Shown here: piece by piece, positions 27,198 through 36,510 of the stretch
How the letters are laid out: every line of letters begins with the position of its first letter
Numbering within the stretch: position 1 is the first letter of the stretch
Assembly (NCBI GenBank): GCA_910588845.1
Contig: CAJURU010000016.1
Coordinates: 1-64,000 of the forward strand
From: an uncultured Lachnospiraceae bacterium
GTDB taxonomy: Bacteria; Bacillota; Clostridia; Lachnospirales; Lachnospiraceae
Direction: 5' to 3'
DNA: 64,000 nt
Position numbers and translations under genes: made by a program
Notes under the pieces: generated by a model
What the model saw: the letters and a program-made list of their open reading frames with translations, nothing else
Told to the model about the DNA's origin: nothing
Database searches by the model: none

Positions 27198-28410
27198 TCA
27201 TCACCGGCTGCAAGCCGCAGTTTTTTATGGCCTGTGTTACTGCGCTGACATCGCGGCTATCCGCAATTTCAAACTGATTGTCGCCCCGTTCCGTTACTTC
27301 CTCAGAATGACTGCCGATTCCCGTACTGACGCCGGCGGAAATTTTCGTTGCCGCCACGCCAATCACATGATCGCGAAAATCTGCCCGCTCCCTGGTGGAA
27401 ATTGTCATCCCGGCAAACGGCAGGAACAGTCGGTACGCACACATGATTTGCATCAATTCCCGCTCGCTGACCTCCTTGCCGCCCAACGGCTCCACCACCG
27501 GAACAACTTCTTTCTCCTTCATTTTTTCGCTGCCTTCATTCCTGGCAGCATCCTCTATCGTCATAATTGGACGCAATCTCGGGCAGGAGAAAGAAATTTC
27601 CGCATAGGGGTATTTGCGCTGGATATAGTATGCGTGAAGACCTGTGGCAAACGCATCCTTGCGGAAATCTGCCAGTCCCAAAAGCGCGGCAAACGCCACG
27701 CCGCGCATTCCGCCTTTTAACGCCCGCTCCTGCGCATGGAAACGGTAGGGAAAAATTCTCTTATGCCCGGCAAGATGCAGCATTTCATAGCGGTCAGAAT
27801 CATACGTTTCCTGAAATACCGTCACATAATCGGCACCGCATTTCTGTAAATATGCATACTCGTCGGAGTTCATCGGATAAACCTCGATTCCCACCATACG
27901 GAAATATTTGCGGGCAATCTTACACGCCTCCCCTATGTAGTTTACATCTGATTGGGCGCGGCTTTCCCCGGTGAGAATTAAAATTTCCTCCAATCCGCTT
28001 GCTGCAATCGCCGCCATCTCCTTTTCCATCTCCTCGCGATTCAGTTTCATACGGTGAATTCTGTTATGGCAATTAAACCCACAGTAAACACAATAATTTT
28101 CACAATAATTGGAAATGTAGATGGGTGTAAACAGATACACCGAATTGCCAAAATGTTTCTCCGTCTCCTGTTTTGCCATCTTGGCCATTTCTTCCAAAAA
28201 CGGCGCTGCCGCCGGGGACAGCAGCGCGGCAAAATCTTCAATACTTCGATTGTCATGAGACAACGCTTCTTCCACATCCCGCGCCGTATAAGCACCCGCC
28301 TGGTACTGATTGCGCGTCTCTATGACCTGATGCAAAATATCAGAGTCAATCTGTTCCATGCCCTCCATATATTCCATATGGTTCTCAGGTTCCCGCATAT
28401 CTGTCTGCAT
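27178..28410 (-). CDS. thiH: 2-iminoacetate synthase, radical SAM
   Basis: The radical SAM motif YCENYCVYCGFNC (CxxxCxxC) near residue 100, LILTGESRAQSDVNYIGEACKIARKYF, and the C-terminal SFSCPRLRPI and TISTRERADFRDHVIGVAATKISAGV identify ThiH. It cleaves tyrosine to dehydroglycine for thiazole synthesis, the anaerobic route. The 410-aa length is complete and GGAGGATG precedes the ATG. Confidence 0.96.
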   Translation of the reverse strand: MQTDMREPENHMEYMEGMEQIDSDILHQVIETRNQYQAGAYTARDVEEALSHDNRSIEDFAALLSPAAAPFLEEMAKMAKQETEKHFGNSVYLFTPIYISNYCENYCVYCGFNCHNRIHRMKLNREEMEKEMAAIAASGLEEILILTGESRAQSDVNYIGEACKIARKYFRMVGIEVYPMNSDEYAYLQKCGADYVTVFQETYDSDRYEMLHLAGHKRIFPYRFHAQERALKGGMRGVAFAALLGLADFRKDAFATGLHAYYIQRKYPYAEISFSCPRLRPIMTIEDAARNEGSEKMKEKEVVPVVEPLGGKEVSERELMQIMCAYRLFLPFAGMTISTRERADFRDHVIGVAATKISAGVSTGIGSHSEEVTERGDNQFEIADSRDVSAVTQAIKNCGLQPVMNDYVYV

Positions 28411-28491
28411 TTCTTCTCATCCTCCTGTTAGTATACTTCCGTAATTATGGCCTCTCCATGCACCTGAAATCATGGCTGCTGAATTCTATCC

Positions 28492-29262
28492 TTAATCCCT
28501 TAGAAAACCGGTCAGCGGAGAGGAAGCCTCCGCTCCTTTTTCCCTGACCCTGCCAAGCCCGGACAGATACGCCTGCCGCCCTGCCTCAATCGCTTTTTTG
28601 AATGCCGACGCCATCTGCGGGATATCTCCCGCCGTAGCTATGGCAGTATTGGCCATCACTGCCGCCGCCCCCATTTCCATGACCTCACATGCCTGAGAAG
28701 GGCGTCCAATGCCCGCATCGACAATAATCGGCAGATCTATCTCATCAATGAGGATTTGGATAAACTCTTTGGTGGCAAGCCCTTTATTGGAACCAATGGG
28801 CGCCGCCAGGGGCATGACCGCCGCCGCTCCTGCATCTGCCAGATCACGCGCCGTATTTAAATCCGGGTACATATAAGGCAGTACCACAAAGCCTTCCTTC
28901 GTCAGTATTTCCGTTGCTTTCACAGTCTCTGCATTATCCGGCAGCAAATATTTGGAATCCCGCATAATCTCTATTTTCACAAAATTCCCGCAGCCCAGCT
29001 CCCGCGACAACCTGGCAATCCGCACGGCCTCCTGTGCATTTCTGGCGCCGGAAGTATTCGGCAGAAGCGTCACGCCTTGCGGTATATAATCCAAAATATT
29101 TCCTTCGCCGTCTGAATTTGCCCGGCGCACAGCCAGCGTAATCATCTGCGCTCCCGCCTGTTCTACCGCCGCTTTAATCAGCTCTACATTGTATTTTCCG
29201 GAACCTAAGATAAATCTGGACTGAAATTCCTGTCCGCCTAACATAAATATATCCTGTTTCAT
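28492..29262 (-). CDS. thiG: thiazole synthase
   Basis: ThiG builds the thiazole phosphate from deoxyxylulose phosphate, ThiS thiocarboxylate and dehydroglycine. Motifs: [55 protein letters not shown] (Schiff-base Lys region), [11 protein letters not shown] and [20 protein letters not shown]. The 256-aa length is standard. It follows thiS by two bases. Confidence 0.97.
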   Translation of the reverse strand: MKQDIFMLGGQEFQSRFILGSGKYNVELIKAAVEQAGAQMITLAVRRANSDGEGNILDYIPQGVTLLPNTSGARNAQEAVRIARLSRELGCGNFVKIEIMRDSKYLLPDNAETVKATEILTKEGFVVLPYMYPDLNTARDLADAGAAAVMPLAAPIGSNKGLATKEFIQILIDEIDLPIIVDAGIGRPSQACEVMEMGAAAVMANTAIATAGDIPQMASAFKKAIEAGRQAYLSGLGRVREKGAEASSPLTGFLRD

Positions 29263-29264
29263 AA

Positions 29265-29459
29265 TCAGCCTCCTCCCATGAAACTAACAACTTCAACAAC
29301 ATCTTCTTCTTTTAAAACTGTCGTATCGTACGCATCCTTTGCCACAATTTCCATATTTAACTCTACGGCTACGCCCTCTCGGGCAAAACCTTCCCGGTTG
29401 AGCATTGCCGCTACGGTAAAATTGGCAGGACATTCTTTCTGTACGCCGTTGATTTTCAT
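29265..29459 (-). CDS. thiS: sulfur carrier protein ThiS
   Basis: A 64-residue ubiquitin-like protein with the required C-terminal diglycine in [11 protein letters not shown]. It carries the sulfur for thiazole formation. First gene of the thiSGH-thiE group; no thiF adenylase is present here, so ThiS would have to be activated by an enzyme encoded elsewhere. GGAGACAC lies upstream of the ATG. Confidence 0.95.
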   Translation of the reverse strand: MKINGVQKECPANFTVAAMLNREGFAREGVAVELNMEIVAKDAYDTTVLKEEDVVEVVSFMGGG

Positions 29460-29547
29460 TTGTGTCTCCTTTCCTGCTTACTTATTTCAGAAGAACAAAG
29501 CGGACAAGTCCGCAGGGGCTCCCTCAATCCCTCAATCATGATTGGCT

Positions 29548-29728
29548 GGACATCCAGTGGATGTCCGTTTTGCGCGGACCGAAGCGAAGCGTAGACATTG
29601 GCTGCTTTGCTGCGCCGGGCACAGTCGCTTTAGCGACATATTTCCACTTGTGCGAGTGCGCATATCATTTTTATCTTATAGGAAGATACTTTCACGCTTT
29701 AGCGTGATAAGGTCTTTCCTATAAGATA
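29548..29728. repeat. run of palindromes in the thi leader
   Basis: Between the promoter and thiS lie GGACATCC-AGT-GGATGTCC (29548-29566), GTCGC-TTTA-GCGAC, and a perfect 16-bp pair TTTTATCTTATAGGAA/TTCCTATAAGATAAAA enclosing TCACGC-TTTA-GCGTGA. No ORF. I do not see the conserved TPP riboswitch core. Confidence 0.6.
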
Positions 29729-29797
29729 AAAAAGACCACCACGAAGAATTACACCCGCGGTGGTGTACCCCTTCGTGTGGTCTTTGTCTCACACTCT
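29727..29797 (-). ncRNA. short leader or small RNA ending in a strong terminator
   Basis: Transcription from the promoter at 29805-29833 would meet, almost at once, the stem CTTCGTGTGGTCTTT-type pair 29731-29746 with 29771-29785 enclosing ACACC/GGTGT, followed on the minus strand by TTTTTT. The RNA would be about 70 nt. Either it is a free small RNA or an attenuator ahead of thiSGH. Confidence 0.5.
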
Positions 29798-29804
29798 GTC
29801 TGGA

Positions 29805-29833
29805 ATTATAAAATAAACTGTTTAAGCTGTCAA
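29805..29833 (-). promoter_or_regulatory. perfect sigma-A promoter toward thiSGH
   Basis: On the minus strand TTGACA (29828-29833) and TATAAT (29805-29810) are exactly 17 nt apart, both fully consensus. Confidence 0.75.
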
Positions 29834-29842
29834 GTTTTTCTT

Positions 29843-30859
29843 TTAATTAAACCCGACAACTTTTTGAGAAATCTTGTACGCCGCTACAGAAATCTTCCTT
29901 CCTCCTCTGCCCGGCAGATTCATGGTCTGCCCCATAATTCCCTTCCTCAAATGCCAGAAGAGACGCAAATCGTATTCTTTTAAGTACTTCCAAAGTTCCC
30001 GCTTTTTCTCGAGATTTTCCTGCGTGCCGGAACGAATGAGCATAATCGTGGACACCACAGTTATGATTTCCAAATAGTTAAACATATATTTCCGCAGTTT
30101 GCGATTCGATAATTTCCACAAATCCACAGTTTCAACCATCATTTTATTCACTTTAATCTGCTGGTCAATCCGCCCAATCATCACTTTCTCATTGACAGAC
30201 TGATCCTCTCTGCCAATAAAGTAACGGTAAAAGTCCACGTTGAGGTAGTACATATTTTTCACATAAGGCAAAGGCACATACACGAAAATATTGTCTACAT
30301 AGAAAGTATGTTTCGGCAGTTCTAAACCGCACTCCCGCAAAAGCTGCGTACGATAAATTACGGAATGCATCAGAATATACTGCCCTTTGCGAAAATGCTT
30401 CGCCTCATCCCAGCCGAAAATCCTGTTTTCTGGCAGCGTTCCGGTGTATCTTGTAACTCTTTTATGCTTTACGCCCTCTTTCTCATACACAAAATTGCTT
30501 ATAAGCATATCCAATACCTGGCTTCCACCAGATATCTCCCGCAATGTAGCAAGAATCTGCCGGTACGCATCTGCATCTACCCAATCATCGCTGTCCACCA
30601 CTTTAAAATACAGCCCGGTTGCATTACGGATTCCGGCATTCACGGCTTCCCCATGTCCGCCGTTTTCCTGGTGAATTGCTTTTACAATATTGGGGTATTT
30701 TTCCGCATAACGATCCGCGATCTCCCCCGTCCGGTCCTTTGAACCGTCATCAACAATCAGTATTTCTACGTCTTCACCGCCTATCAGCAAAGAATCAATA
30801 CAATGTTCCATATAATCCTGAGAATTATAACTCGGAATTGCTATTGAAAGTAACTTCAT
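29843..30859 (-). CDS. glycosyltransferase family 2
   Basis: Start taken at 30859 (MKLLSIAIPSYN) because GGAGG is 5 nt upstream; the frame to 30979 adds 40 unlikely residues. The GT-A domain shows LIVDDGSKDRTGEIADRYAEKYPN, GHGEAVNAGIRNATG and FKVVDSDDWVDADAYRQI, then a C-terminal helical part with HSVIYRTQLLRECGLELP and FYVDNIFVYVPLPYV. It resembles clostridial GT2 enzymes of surface polysaccharide. Acceptor unknown; 338 aa. Confidence 0.9.
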   Translation of the reverse strand: MKLLSIAIPSYNSQDYMEHCIDSLLIGGEDVEILIVDDGSKDRTGEIADRYAEKYPNIVKAIHQENGGHGEAVNAGIRNATGLYFKVVDSDDWVDADAYRQILATLREISGGSQVLDMLISNFVYEKEGVKHKRVTRYTGTLPENRIFGWDEAKHFRKGQYILMHSVIYRTQLLRECGLELPKHTFYVDNIFVYVPLPYVKNMYYLNVDFYRYFIGREDQSVNEKVMIGRIDQQIKVNKMMVETVDLWKLSNRKLRKYMFNYLEIITVVSTIMLIRSGTQENLEKKRELWKYLKEYDLRLFWHLRKGIMGQTMNLPGRGGRKISVAAYKISQKVVGFN

Positions 30860-30931
30860 CTCTTCCTCCATTTGTAAGTCTTTTACCCTATAACTATGCC
30901 AGATTCCGATTTTTAGAATCTGGATTATTTG

Positions 30932-31069
30932 GGGTTCCCGCCTCATGCTAATCCCATTATTGGCTCCAGCACGAAGCATCAGGGCTCCTCCCAGCTTCGG
31001 TTTACTTCTTTGGCTACGGCAGGTGGCCTAAGGCTTCCTCCCAGCTTCGCCGGGTCCCTCCTCATGCTA
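30932..31069. repeat. two-copy imperfect direct repeats upstream of the glycosyltransferase
   Basis: CCTCATGCTA occurs in 30932-30950 and again in 31051-31069 with similar flanks; CCTCCCAGCTTCG occurs in 30983-30999 and 31032-31049. They suggest a local duplication or repeat-element fragments. The rest of 30860-31340 holds only AT-rich sequence and a hairpin. Confidence 0.5.
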
Positions 31070-31291
31070 TATTATACACATTTTGACAAAAAGCGCAAAT
31101 TCCAATTATTACAAAAGTTTACATATGTCTAATCCTGTAAAATTATGTACCCTGGCACAATTTGTTCACATTTTCTTTACACAAATATCATATTATAAAC
31201 ATAATAAAGTCATATTTTTTGGATATACTAATATTGCATAAAGCTCTAACAACGTATCCTCACTTTTTTATATAAATCTTTTTCATATGAA

Positions 31292-31314
31292 GGCCAGTGC
31301 ATCACGCACTGGTC
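31292..31314. terminator. hairpin after mutY
   Basis: GGCCAGTGC and GCACTGGTC form a 9-bp stem (one G-T pair) with loop ATCAC, 27 bp beyond the mutY stop. The T-run is weak on both sides. Confidence 0.4.
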
Positions 31315-31340
31315 TCTCCTTTTATCCAACGCTTAAAATA

Positions 31341-32426
31341 CTATTGCAAATATTTCTCATTTCCCAGGCGAATATTCATATACTTGGTGTACGCCCCAAA
31401 CGCCGCCGGAATCGGATAGCGCTCCTCTGAATCTTTTACCTCCACAAAGAGCATGCCGCTCTTATTTTCCGCAAGCTCATCCACCCGAATAACGTACGCT
31501 GTCATATGCCATTCCACATGAGAGAAAATATGTTTTGCAGGCTCAAGTTTCTGAATCCGCAGCGGATTTAATTTTTTCTCTTTGACCCACTGCAAAGCCT
31601 CCTCTTCAGACAAATGGCCCGCCGTATTGGGAAACTCATACAGCCCTGCCAGCAATCCTTTCCCCGGCCTCTTATGCAAAACCACTCTCTCGCCATCACG
31701 AATAATAAAAACTGTTTTCTCTTCAATTTTTCTCGGTTTGGCTTTACTCTTTACAGGAAGTGTCTGCCAGCATTCCAAACGTCTGGCCTCACAGAATTCT
31801 TTCCAAGGACATTCCATACACAACGGCTCCCCATTCGGCACGCAAACCGTAGCCCCAAGCTCCATCAAAGCCTGATTAAACTCGCTTGCTGCATCCTTGG
31901 GCATCATCTTCTGCAATGCTTCCTCCACCCTTGTGCGCACGGACTGTTTCATAATATCAGAATCATCCGCTGCCACCCTTGCAATAACACGCAGAACATT
32001 ACCATCCACCGCCGGTACTGGAATCTTATAGGCAATGGAGGCGATCGCTCCCGCCGTATAATGTCCGATTCCCTTTAATTTCAAAAGCTCTCCATAATCC
32101 GCCGGCAGCCGACCCTGATATTCTTCCATAACGGTTCGCGCCGCAATCTGCATATTCCTCACACGGTTATAATATCCAAGCCCCTCCCACAACTTTAAAA
32201 GCCGCTCCTCTTCACATTCTGCTAAGTCACGAATTGCCGGAAGCGCCTCTGTAAATCGCTGGAAATACGGTTTCACCGCCTCCACACGGGTCTGCTGCAA
32301 CATGATTTCTGATACCCACACTCGATAGGGCGTCGGCTCCTCCCGCCAGGGAAGGATTCTGGCATTAGACTGAAACCAGGTCAACAGCGGTTCTGTAATT
32401 ATTTCTAATGGAAAATCCTCTAACAT
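31341..32426 (-). CDS. mutY: A/G-specific adenine glycosylase
   Basis: MutY removes adenine mispaired with 8-oxoguanine. The helix-hairpin-helix glycosylase domain has WREEPTPYRVWVSEIMLQQTRVEAV, LLKLKGIGHYTAGAIASIAY and PAVDGNVLRVIAR. The 4Fe-4S ligands are CVPNGEPLCMECPWKEFC, and a C-terminal NUDIX-like domain reads the oxidised base (VVLHKRPGKGLLAGLYEFP). I start at 32426 with AAAGGAG 5 nt upstream; 361 aa. Confidence 0.96.
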   Translation of the reverse strand: MLEDFPLEIITEPLLTWFQSNARILPWREEPTPYRVWVSEIMLQQTRVEAVKPYFQRFTEALPAIRDLAECEEERLLKLWEGLGYYNRVRNMQIAARTVMEEYQGRLPADYGELLKLKGIGHYTAGAIASIAYKIPVPAVDGNVLRVIARVAADDSDIMKQSVRTRVEEALQKMMPKDAASEFNQALMELGATVCVPNGEPLCMECPWKEFCEARRLECWQTLPVKSKAKPRKIEEKTVFIIRDGERVVLHKRPGKGLLAGLYEFPNTAGHLSEEEALQWVKEKKLNPLRIQKLEPAKHIFSHVEWHMTAYVIRVDELAENKSGMLFVEVKDSEERYPIPAAFGAYTKYMNIRLGNEKYLQ

Positions 32427-32544
32427 GATACTCCTTTGTTCTCTTCCCGGCACGCAAACATACGATAGGCACGGGCAGCTTCATCTACTCTGTTTGCCTA
32501 TGAATATCATATTATCATACATCCTTGATTGCCGCAAGCAACGC

Positions 32545-33255
32545 TCAGTCAATGGATGCAATACACTTCTCTTTGATTTCCTGCCGCTGGCTAATGCCAA
32601 GTTTGCAAAAAATATTTGACATATGTTTTTTTACCGTAGTCTCTGATATAAATAACTGTTCTGCAATCTCCGCATTTGTTTCCTTCTGAATGACAAGAAG
32701 CGCGATCTCCACCTCGCGTTTTGTCAATCCTAATTCTTGCAGACATTTCCGATAATCTACCGTTGGGAAAATCGTTTCCGGCGTTACTTTATCTTCCGTT
32801 CCTCCCTTTTCCTGTGTCTGCCCACTTTCTTCCTTTTTCTCTTCTTTCCCTGAATCCTGCAAAATTACCCAGATACAAAAACCATACAAAATTGGACGGC
32901 AGGAAATGGCAATCGTCTGCACGCCGTGAAACTCCCCATCGGCAATATTCATATTCAAAAACAACAGCACGAACGTCTGTAGAAGCCCTGCCCACACTGC
33001 GTTCTGTCCAATTCTCTCCCGTTCTTCCCCGAAAAAATGCTTGATTCTGACCGTCAATTTTCCCTTATCTATCCGCGGTAATTTTGCTCTCCTTCCATCT
33101 CTCCCACCCTGCTCGTACAGAGAAGGCAATAGCAAAAGAATCGTTCCAAACAAGACTAACAAAAGCTGCCTGATGTCAAACAAAAAACGCAAATCAAATT
33201 TAAGGAATACTGCCATCAGTATCAGATATAACAAAATTCCTATGCCTTTTTTCAT
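32545..33255 (-). CDS. membrane-anchored LuxR-type regulator
   Basis: Start at 33255 (MKKGIGILLYLILM), overlapping the upstream stop by ATGA; the longer frame to 33459 is a shadow. Residues 1-115 contain about four membrane helices, a charged linker follows, and residues 170-230 form a LuxR helix-turn-helix (LGLTKREVEIALLVIQKETNAEIAEQLF, TTVKKHMSNIFCKLG). A DNA-binding domain tethered to the membrane suggests it reads a membrane signal, perhaps from its MotA-like partner. Confidence 0.82.
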   Translation of the reverse strand: MKKGIGILLYLILMAVFLKFDLRFLFDIRQLLLVLFGTILLLLPSLYEQGGRDGRRAKLPRIDKGKLTVRIKHFFGEERERIGQNAVWAGLLQTFVLLFLNMNIADGEFHGVQTIAISCRPILYGFCIWVILQDSGKEEKKEESGQTQEKGGTEDKVTPETIFPTVDYRKCLQELGLTKREVEIALLVIQKETNAEIAEQLFISETTVKKHMSNIFCKLGISQRQEIKEKCIASID

Positions 33256-33719
33256 TCCTCGTTCTCCATAAACTCCACGATTTTCTGCTCCAGTCTTGCC
33301 TCTATCGGCAACAGCACAATTGCGATTACAAACGCATAAAGAAGCGGACAGATGGCCACCCCCAGGCTGGCTGTCAATGTTGTCATTTCTTCCGAACCAA
33401 ATGACAACACTTGCATTACTCCCGCCAAAGTACCCGTCACACCTGCCAACACAACACATCGAATCAGGTAAACCATCGCCGTCTTCGCCCGTTTTAATTC
33501 CCGCAGTTCCCCCGCTGCTTTTCTCCCGAGCGTCAGCCGAAACGCATGGTTCAAATCTTTGAGCATTCCCATAGCTGCCATAACCGGAATCACAATAACG
33601 ATAATCAGCAACAGAGCAAATAGATCAAGACAGGAACTCAAAGACGCCATTCCATCAGGAGAAAACAGCCCCATCAAAAGAACCGATAAAATCACTCCCA
33701 AAATCGCTAATAAATACAT
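33252..33719 (-). CDS. MotA/ExbB-like membrane protein
   Basis: The 155-residue protein has four hydrophobic segments. The last two (AMVYLIRCVVLAGVTGTL; ASLGVAICPLLYAFVIAIVLLP) resemble the proton-channel helices of MotA/TolQ/ExbB proteins, but the N-terminal two are short and no MotB partner is present. It is coupled by ATGA overlap to the LuxR-type gene. Similarity is by pattern only. Confidence 0.55.
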   Translation of the reverse strand: MYLLAILGVILSVLLMGLFSPDGMASLSSCLDLFALLLIIVIVIPVMAAMGMLKDLNHAFRLTLGRKAAGELRELKRAKTAMVYLIRCVVLAGVTGTLAGVMQVLSFGSEEMTTLTASLGVAICPLLYAFVIAIVLLPIEARLEQKIVEFMENEE

Positions 33720-33919
33720 ATGCCTACCTCCTCCAAAATTATATACTATGATTTTTATAACAATTATCTCACGTGATGTCTATACTTCTAAGGTTGTATT
33801 TCAAGTAGTACGCTTCCGTTTATGGATTTGACGCTTCCATTTGCTTCGATTTCCTGCTAAAATAGTAACATAAATCATTTCCCAATACAAACAATTTAAC
33901 AGAACAGGAACATACAGAG

Positions 33920-34336
33920 ATGAACCATAAAGCCATGAAATTCCCCATTAATTTATTTTGCAGCCTGATGCTATTGAGTTTTATTCCGTTTATATATACG
34001 CTGGTGAGAACAAACTTGATTGCAAACATTCCACTTACAGATGGTTTGGGTATTGCAGGACACCTTGAATGGTTTGATTTAATCAACGAGACCATACAAG
34101 CATTTCTGATTGTGAATGTTGTCTATATATTATTTGCGGTTATAATTCTTTTTCATTGCCATAATATTGTATCGGCAATGGCTATTGACCATATTCACGA
34201 AGTAACAAGGTACCTTGAGTTATTTAAACCAAATATCACTTTTATTTGTATGATGTTTGGTTTTGGCATGGTAACGCATTTGGGATGCAGCATCATATGT
34301 TTCTTCAAATTCAATTTTAGGAGGCCGCCGCTATGA
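33920..34336 (+). pseudogene. MATE transporter remnant with internal deletion
   Basis: Residues 1-66 (MNHKAMKFPINLFCSLMLLS, HLEWFDLINETIQAFLIV) match the start of a MATE exporter. The frame then skips to NIVSAMAIDHIHEVTRYLEL, normally about 40-60 residues later, and ends at 138 aa instead of about 440. The final part is not recognisable. It overlaps the macrodomain gene by four bases. Confidence 0.6.
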
Positions 34337-35121
34337 CACAAAATGAAAAAAGAATATTTTTAATAGAGGAACTATTATCCGAACTGCCGCAATATAAGGA
34401 TATGCAAATCCCAGAAAACACCATAGAACAGAAACGGCTTCTCAGAAGCCTCATGAATATTCGTCCACCCCGTCCGATAGGTGATAAATTTCTCAAAGTG
34501 CAGGATGAATATTTAAGTGAAGAGGTCCGTACCAAAGGAATCACTGACAGCGATGCTTTACCTGCATCCCCGCTTAATGACCGGCTTGTTCTCTGGCGCG
34601 GAGATATTACTACTTTAAAGGCTGACGCAATTGTCAATGCTGCCAACAGCGCATTAAGGGGTTGTTTCGTTCCCTGCCACGGCTGTGTGGATAACATCAT
34701 TCACAGTGTCAGCGGTATACAGCTGCGTTTGGCCTGCGACGAGTTGATGACAGCGCAAGGATTTGATGAGCCGACAGGAAGCGCTAAGATCACGCCTGCT
34801 TTCAACCTCCCCTGCCGCTATGTCCTGCATACTGTCGGCCCTATCGTGTCAGGCGCGCTCACTGAAACACATTGCCGTCAGCTCGCAGATTGTTATTGCT
34901 CCTGCCTGGCGCTTGCATCTGACAGGGGACTGAAAAGTGTTGCTTTTTGCTGTATATCCACAGGAGAATTTCATTTCCCTCAACAAAAAGCGGCTGAAAT
35001 TGCCGTACAAACCGCCTCAAAATTTTTGCAGACGGATGCGCAAATAGAGAAGGTTATCTTCAATGTATTTAAGCAGGAAGATTATGATATTTACCGAAGG
35101 CTTCTATTTCCCCTCAGCTAA
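34333..35121 (+). CDS. zinc-dependent macrodomain protein-ADP-ribose hydrolase
   Basis: The 262-residue protein has an N-terminal helical extension (FLIEELLSELPQYK) and a macrodomain with ADAIVNAANSALRGCFVPCHGCVDN. The CxPCHxC cluster is the zinc site of the Zn-Macro class of S. aureus and S. pyogenes. CRYVLHTVGPIVSG and SVAFCCISTGEFHFP complete the ADP-ribose pocket. It removes ADP-ribose from proteins. The sirtuin and lipoyl-carrier partners of the staphylococcal operon are not adjacent. AGGAGG precedes the ATG. Confidence 0.93.
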   Translation: MTQNEKRIFLIEELLSELPQYKDMQIPENTIEQKRLLRSLMNIRPPRPIGDKFLKVQDEYLSEEVRTKGITDSDALPASPLNDRLVLWRGDITTLKADAIVNAANSALRGCFVPCHGCVDNIIHSVSGIQLRLACDELMTAQGFDEPTGSAKITPAFNLPCRYVLHTVGPIVSGALTETHCRQLADCYCSCLALASDRGLKSVAFCCISTGEFHFPQQKAAEIAVQTASKFLQTDAQIEKVIFNVFKQEDYDIYRRLLFPLS

Positions 35122-35253
35122 TATGCGGACGTAATTTCAATATCTGCTGCCGAACAATCCGCATACCTGCCTCATCTCCTCGGCAACGGCGCTACCTTTT
35201 CATATTCATTTTATGATATCGTCTATGATTTTTTCTTGCTTCTTTGAAATAAC

Positions 35254-35853
35254 TTATTCCTCGTTTCCGCCGGCATACCAAAATTTTCTGCCGATATAAC
35301 GGCAGACTTTTCTTTTATAATCAATATATTTATCACCAAACTCTTTTGTTAAATACTGCTCTTCCTGTAATATTTGCATATGCAGCATACCCAGCGCAAA
35401 CAGGGAAAATATAAGCAAAGGCAGATTAAAAAACATTAATGCCAATCCTATGTACACACAATCAAATCCTAAAAATGCCGGATTTCTGCTAATTTTATAA
35501 ATGCCACAAGTAACCATTTCTGTCTTATCTTCCTCCGCGATACCCGCACGCCAACTGTCTTTCATCGTAACAACCGCTATCAGAAAAATTACATCGCCAA
35601 TACACCCCAGGATAAAACCACAAATTATACACGACTGCGGCAATAACGGCCCGACTGCAAATATACTGATAACCTCAACTGCCACAACTGCATAAGTTGC
35701 AACTTTTAACACCAATTCAACATAAAATATGCTATTTCTCTTGCCGCCCTTGGCAATCTGATCTGTGTGGATTCCCTTTCTTTTCTGCCATAGCATTTTG
35801 CCAATGTAAACCGCATAAAAAAATAGAAGTATTCCCATTCCCAGTAATCTCAT
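35254..35853 (-). CDS. isoprenylcysteine-methyltransferase-like membrane protein
   Basis: Start at 35853 after GAGG; the frame to 35943 is longer without support. Several membrane helices precede the ICMT/PEMT signature: MVTCGIYKISRNPAFLGFDCVYIGLALMF and EEQYLTKEFGDKYIDYKRKVCRYI. Such bacterial proteins methylate small membrane-associated substrates; the target is unknown. Downstream of a flavodoxin and TetR gene in the same direction. Confidence 0.85.
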   Translation of the reverse strand: MRLLGMGILLFFYAVYIGKMLWQKRKGIHTDQIAKGGKRNSIFYVELVLKVATYAVVAVEVISIFAVGPLLPQSCIICGFILGCIGDVIFLIAVVTMKDSWRAGIAEEDKTEMVTCGIYKISRNPAFLGFDCVYIGLALMFFNLPLLIFSLFALGMLHMQILQEEQYLTKEFGDKYIDYKRKVCRYIGRKFWYAGGNEE

Positions 35854-35947
35854 GTGTTTTCCTCTTTCAAGTGTAATTTCATTAACATTATATCGTAGAC
35901 TGAGAAAAAACACAATCAACTTATCGAGAGAGATATTTAACAATACT

Positions 35948-36472
35948 TCAACGAAGATATTCCAACAGCGGTTTTAAATATCTTTTATCCGTCCAGTCAC
36001 ATGTTTGCCCTACGGAACACATCAGAGCTTTCATCCATGGCTCACATGTACGGGGATCTTTTTTAGCCACTGATTTTTGCAGCATCTTGCACATTATCCT
36101 ATCCACAAATTTCATTTGGCTTTCGTCCCAAATGCCGCGTCCATAATAAAGCGGGATATTTTTTAACTCATTTTTTAAGTTGTGCGCCTTGATTTCAAGA
36201 ATGGCTTTCTCGTCATATGGCGATGCGCCAACTGCAAAGACTGCTATTTTCTTGCCCTTCAGCATATTGATATTCTTTTTTAAAAAAGATAACCCTGCGA
36301 TACCAGAAGCATAAACACCTCCACATACTATAACAGTTGCATACCGCGCAGCCTCGCTCCAGGCTGCCTTTGAGTTTTCCATACATGCAAAACCCGTCAT
36401 TTCACACAGCCAATTTGCATATTTTCTTGTTGCACCATATTTTGATTTATAAATAATCATCCCTTTTTCCAT
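35948..36472 (-). CDS. flavodoxin-domain protein (HemG/FldP-like)
   Basis: The start MIIYKSKYGATRKYANWL is the FMN phosphate loop; VIVCGGVYASGIAGLSFLKKN and AVFAVGASPYDE are further flavin contacts. 174 aa, no membrane segment. Clostridial members often follow a TetR gene and are linked to redox stress. It starts 38 nt after the TetR gene. Confidence 0.87.
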   Translation of the reverse strand: MEKGMIIYKSKYGATRKYANWLCEMTGFACMENSKAAWSEAARYATVIVCGGVYASGIAGLSFLKKNINMLKGKKIAVFAVGASPYDEKAILEIKAHNLKNELKNIPLYYGRGIWDESQMKFVDRIMCKMLQKSVAKKDPRTCEPWMKALMCSVGQTCDWTDKRYLKPLLEYLR

Positions 36473-36510
36473 TGCTTTTTACCTCCTGTAAAGTTGCACA
36501 CAGATCCTCA

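Noticed and set aside
29462..29800. TPP riboswitch ahead of thiSGH
   Set aside because: The conserved CTGAGA and ACCTGATCTGGATAATGCCAG-like elements are not visible; only other hairpins are.
33920..34336. New four-helix membrane protein
   Set aside because: The first 66 residues are the start of a MATE exporter and the rest continues it after a gap, so it is a remnant.
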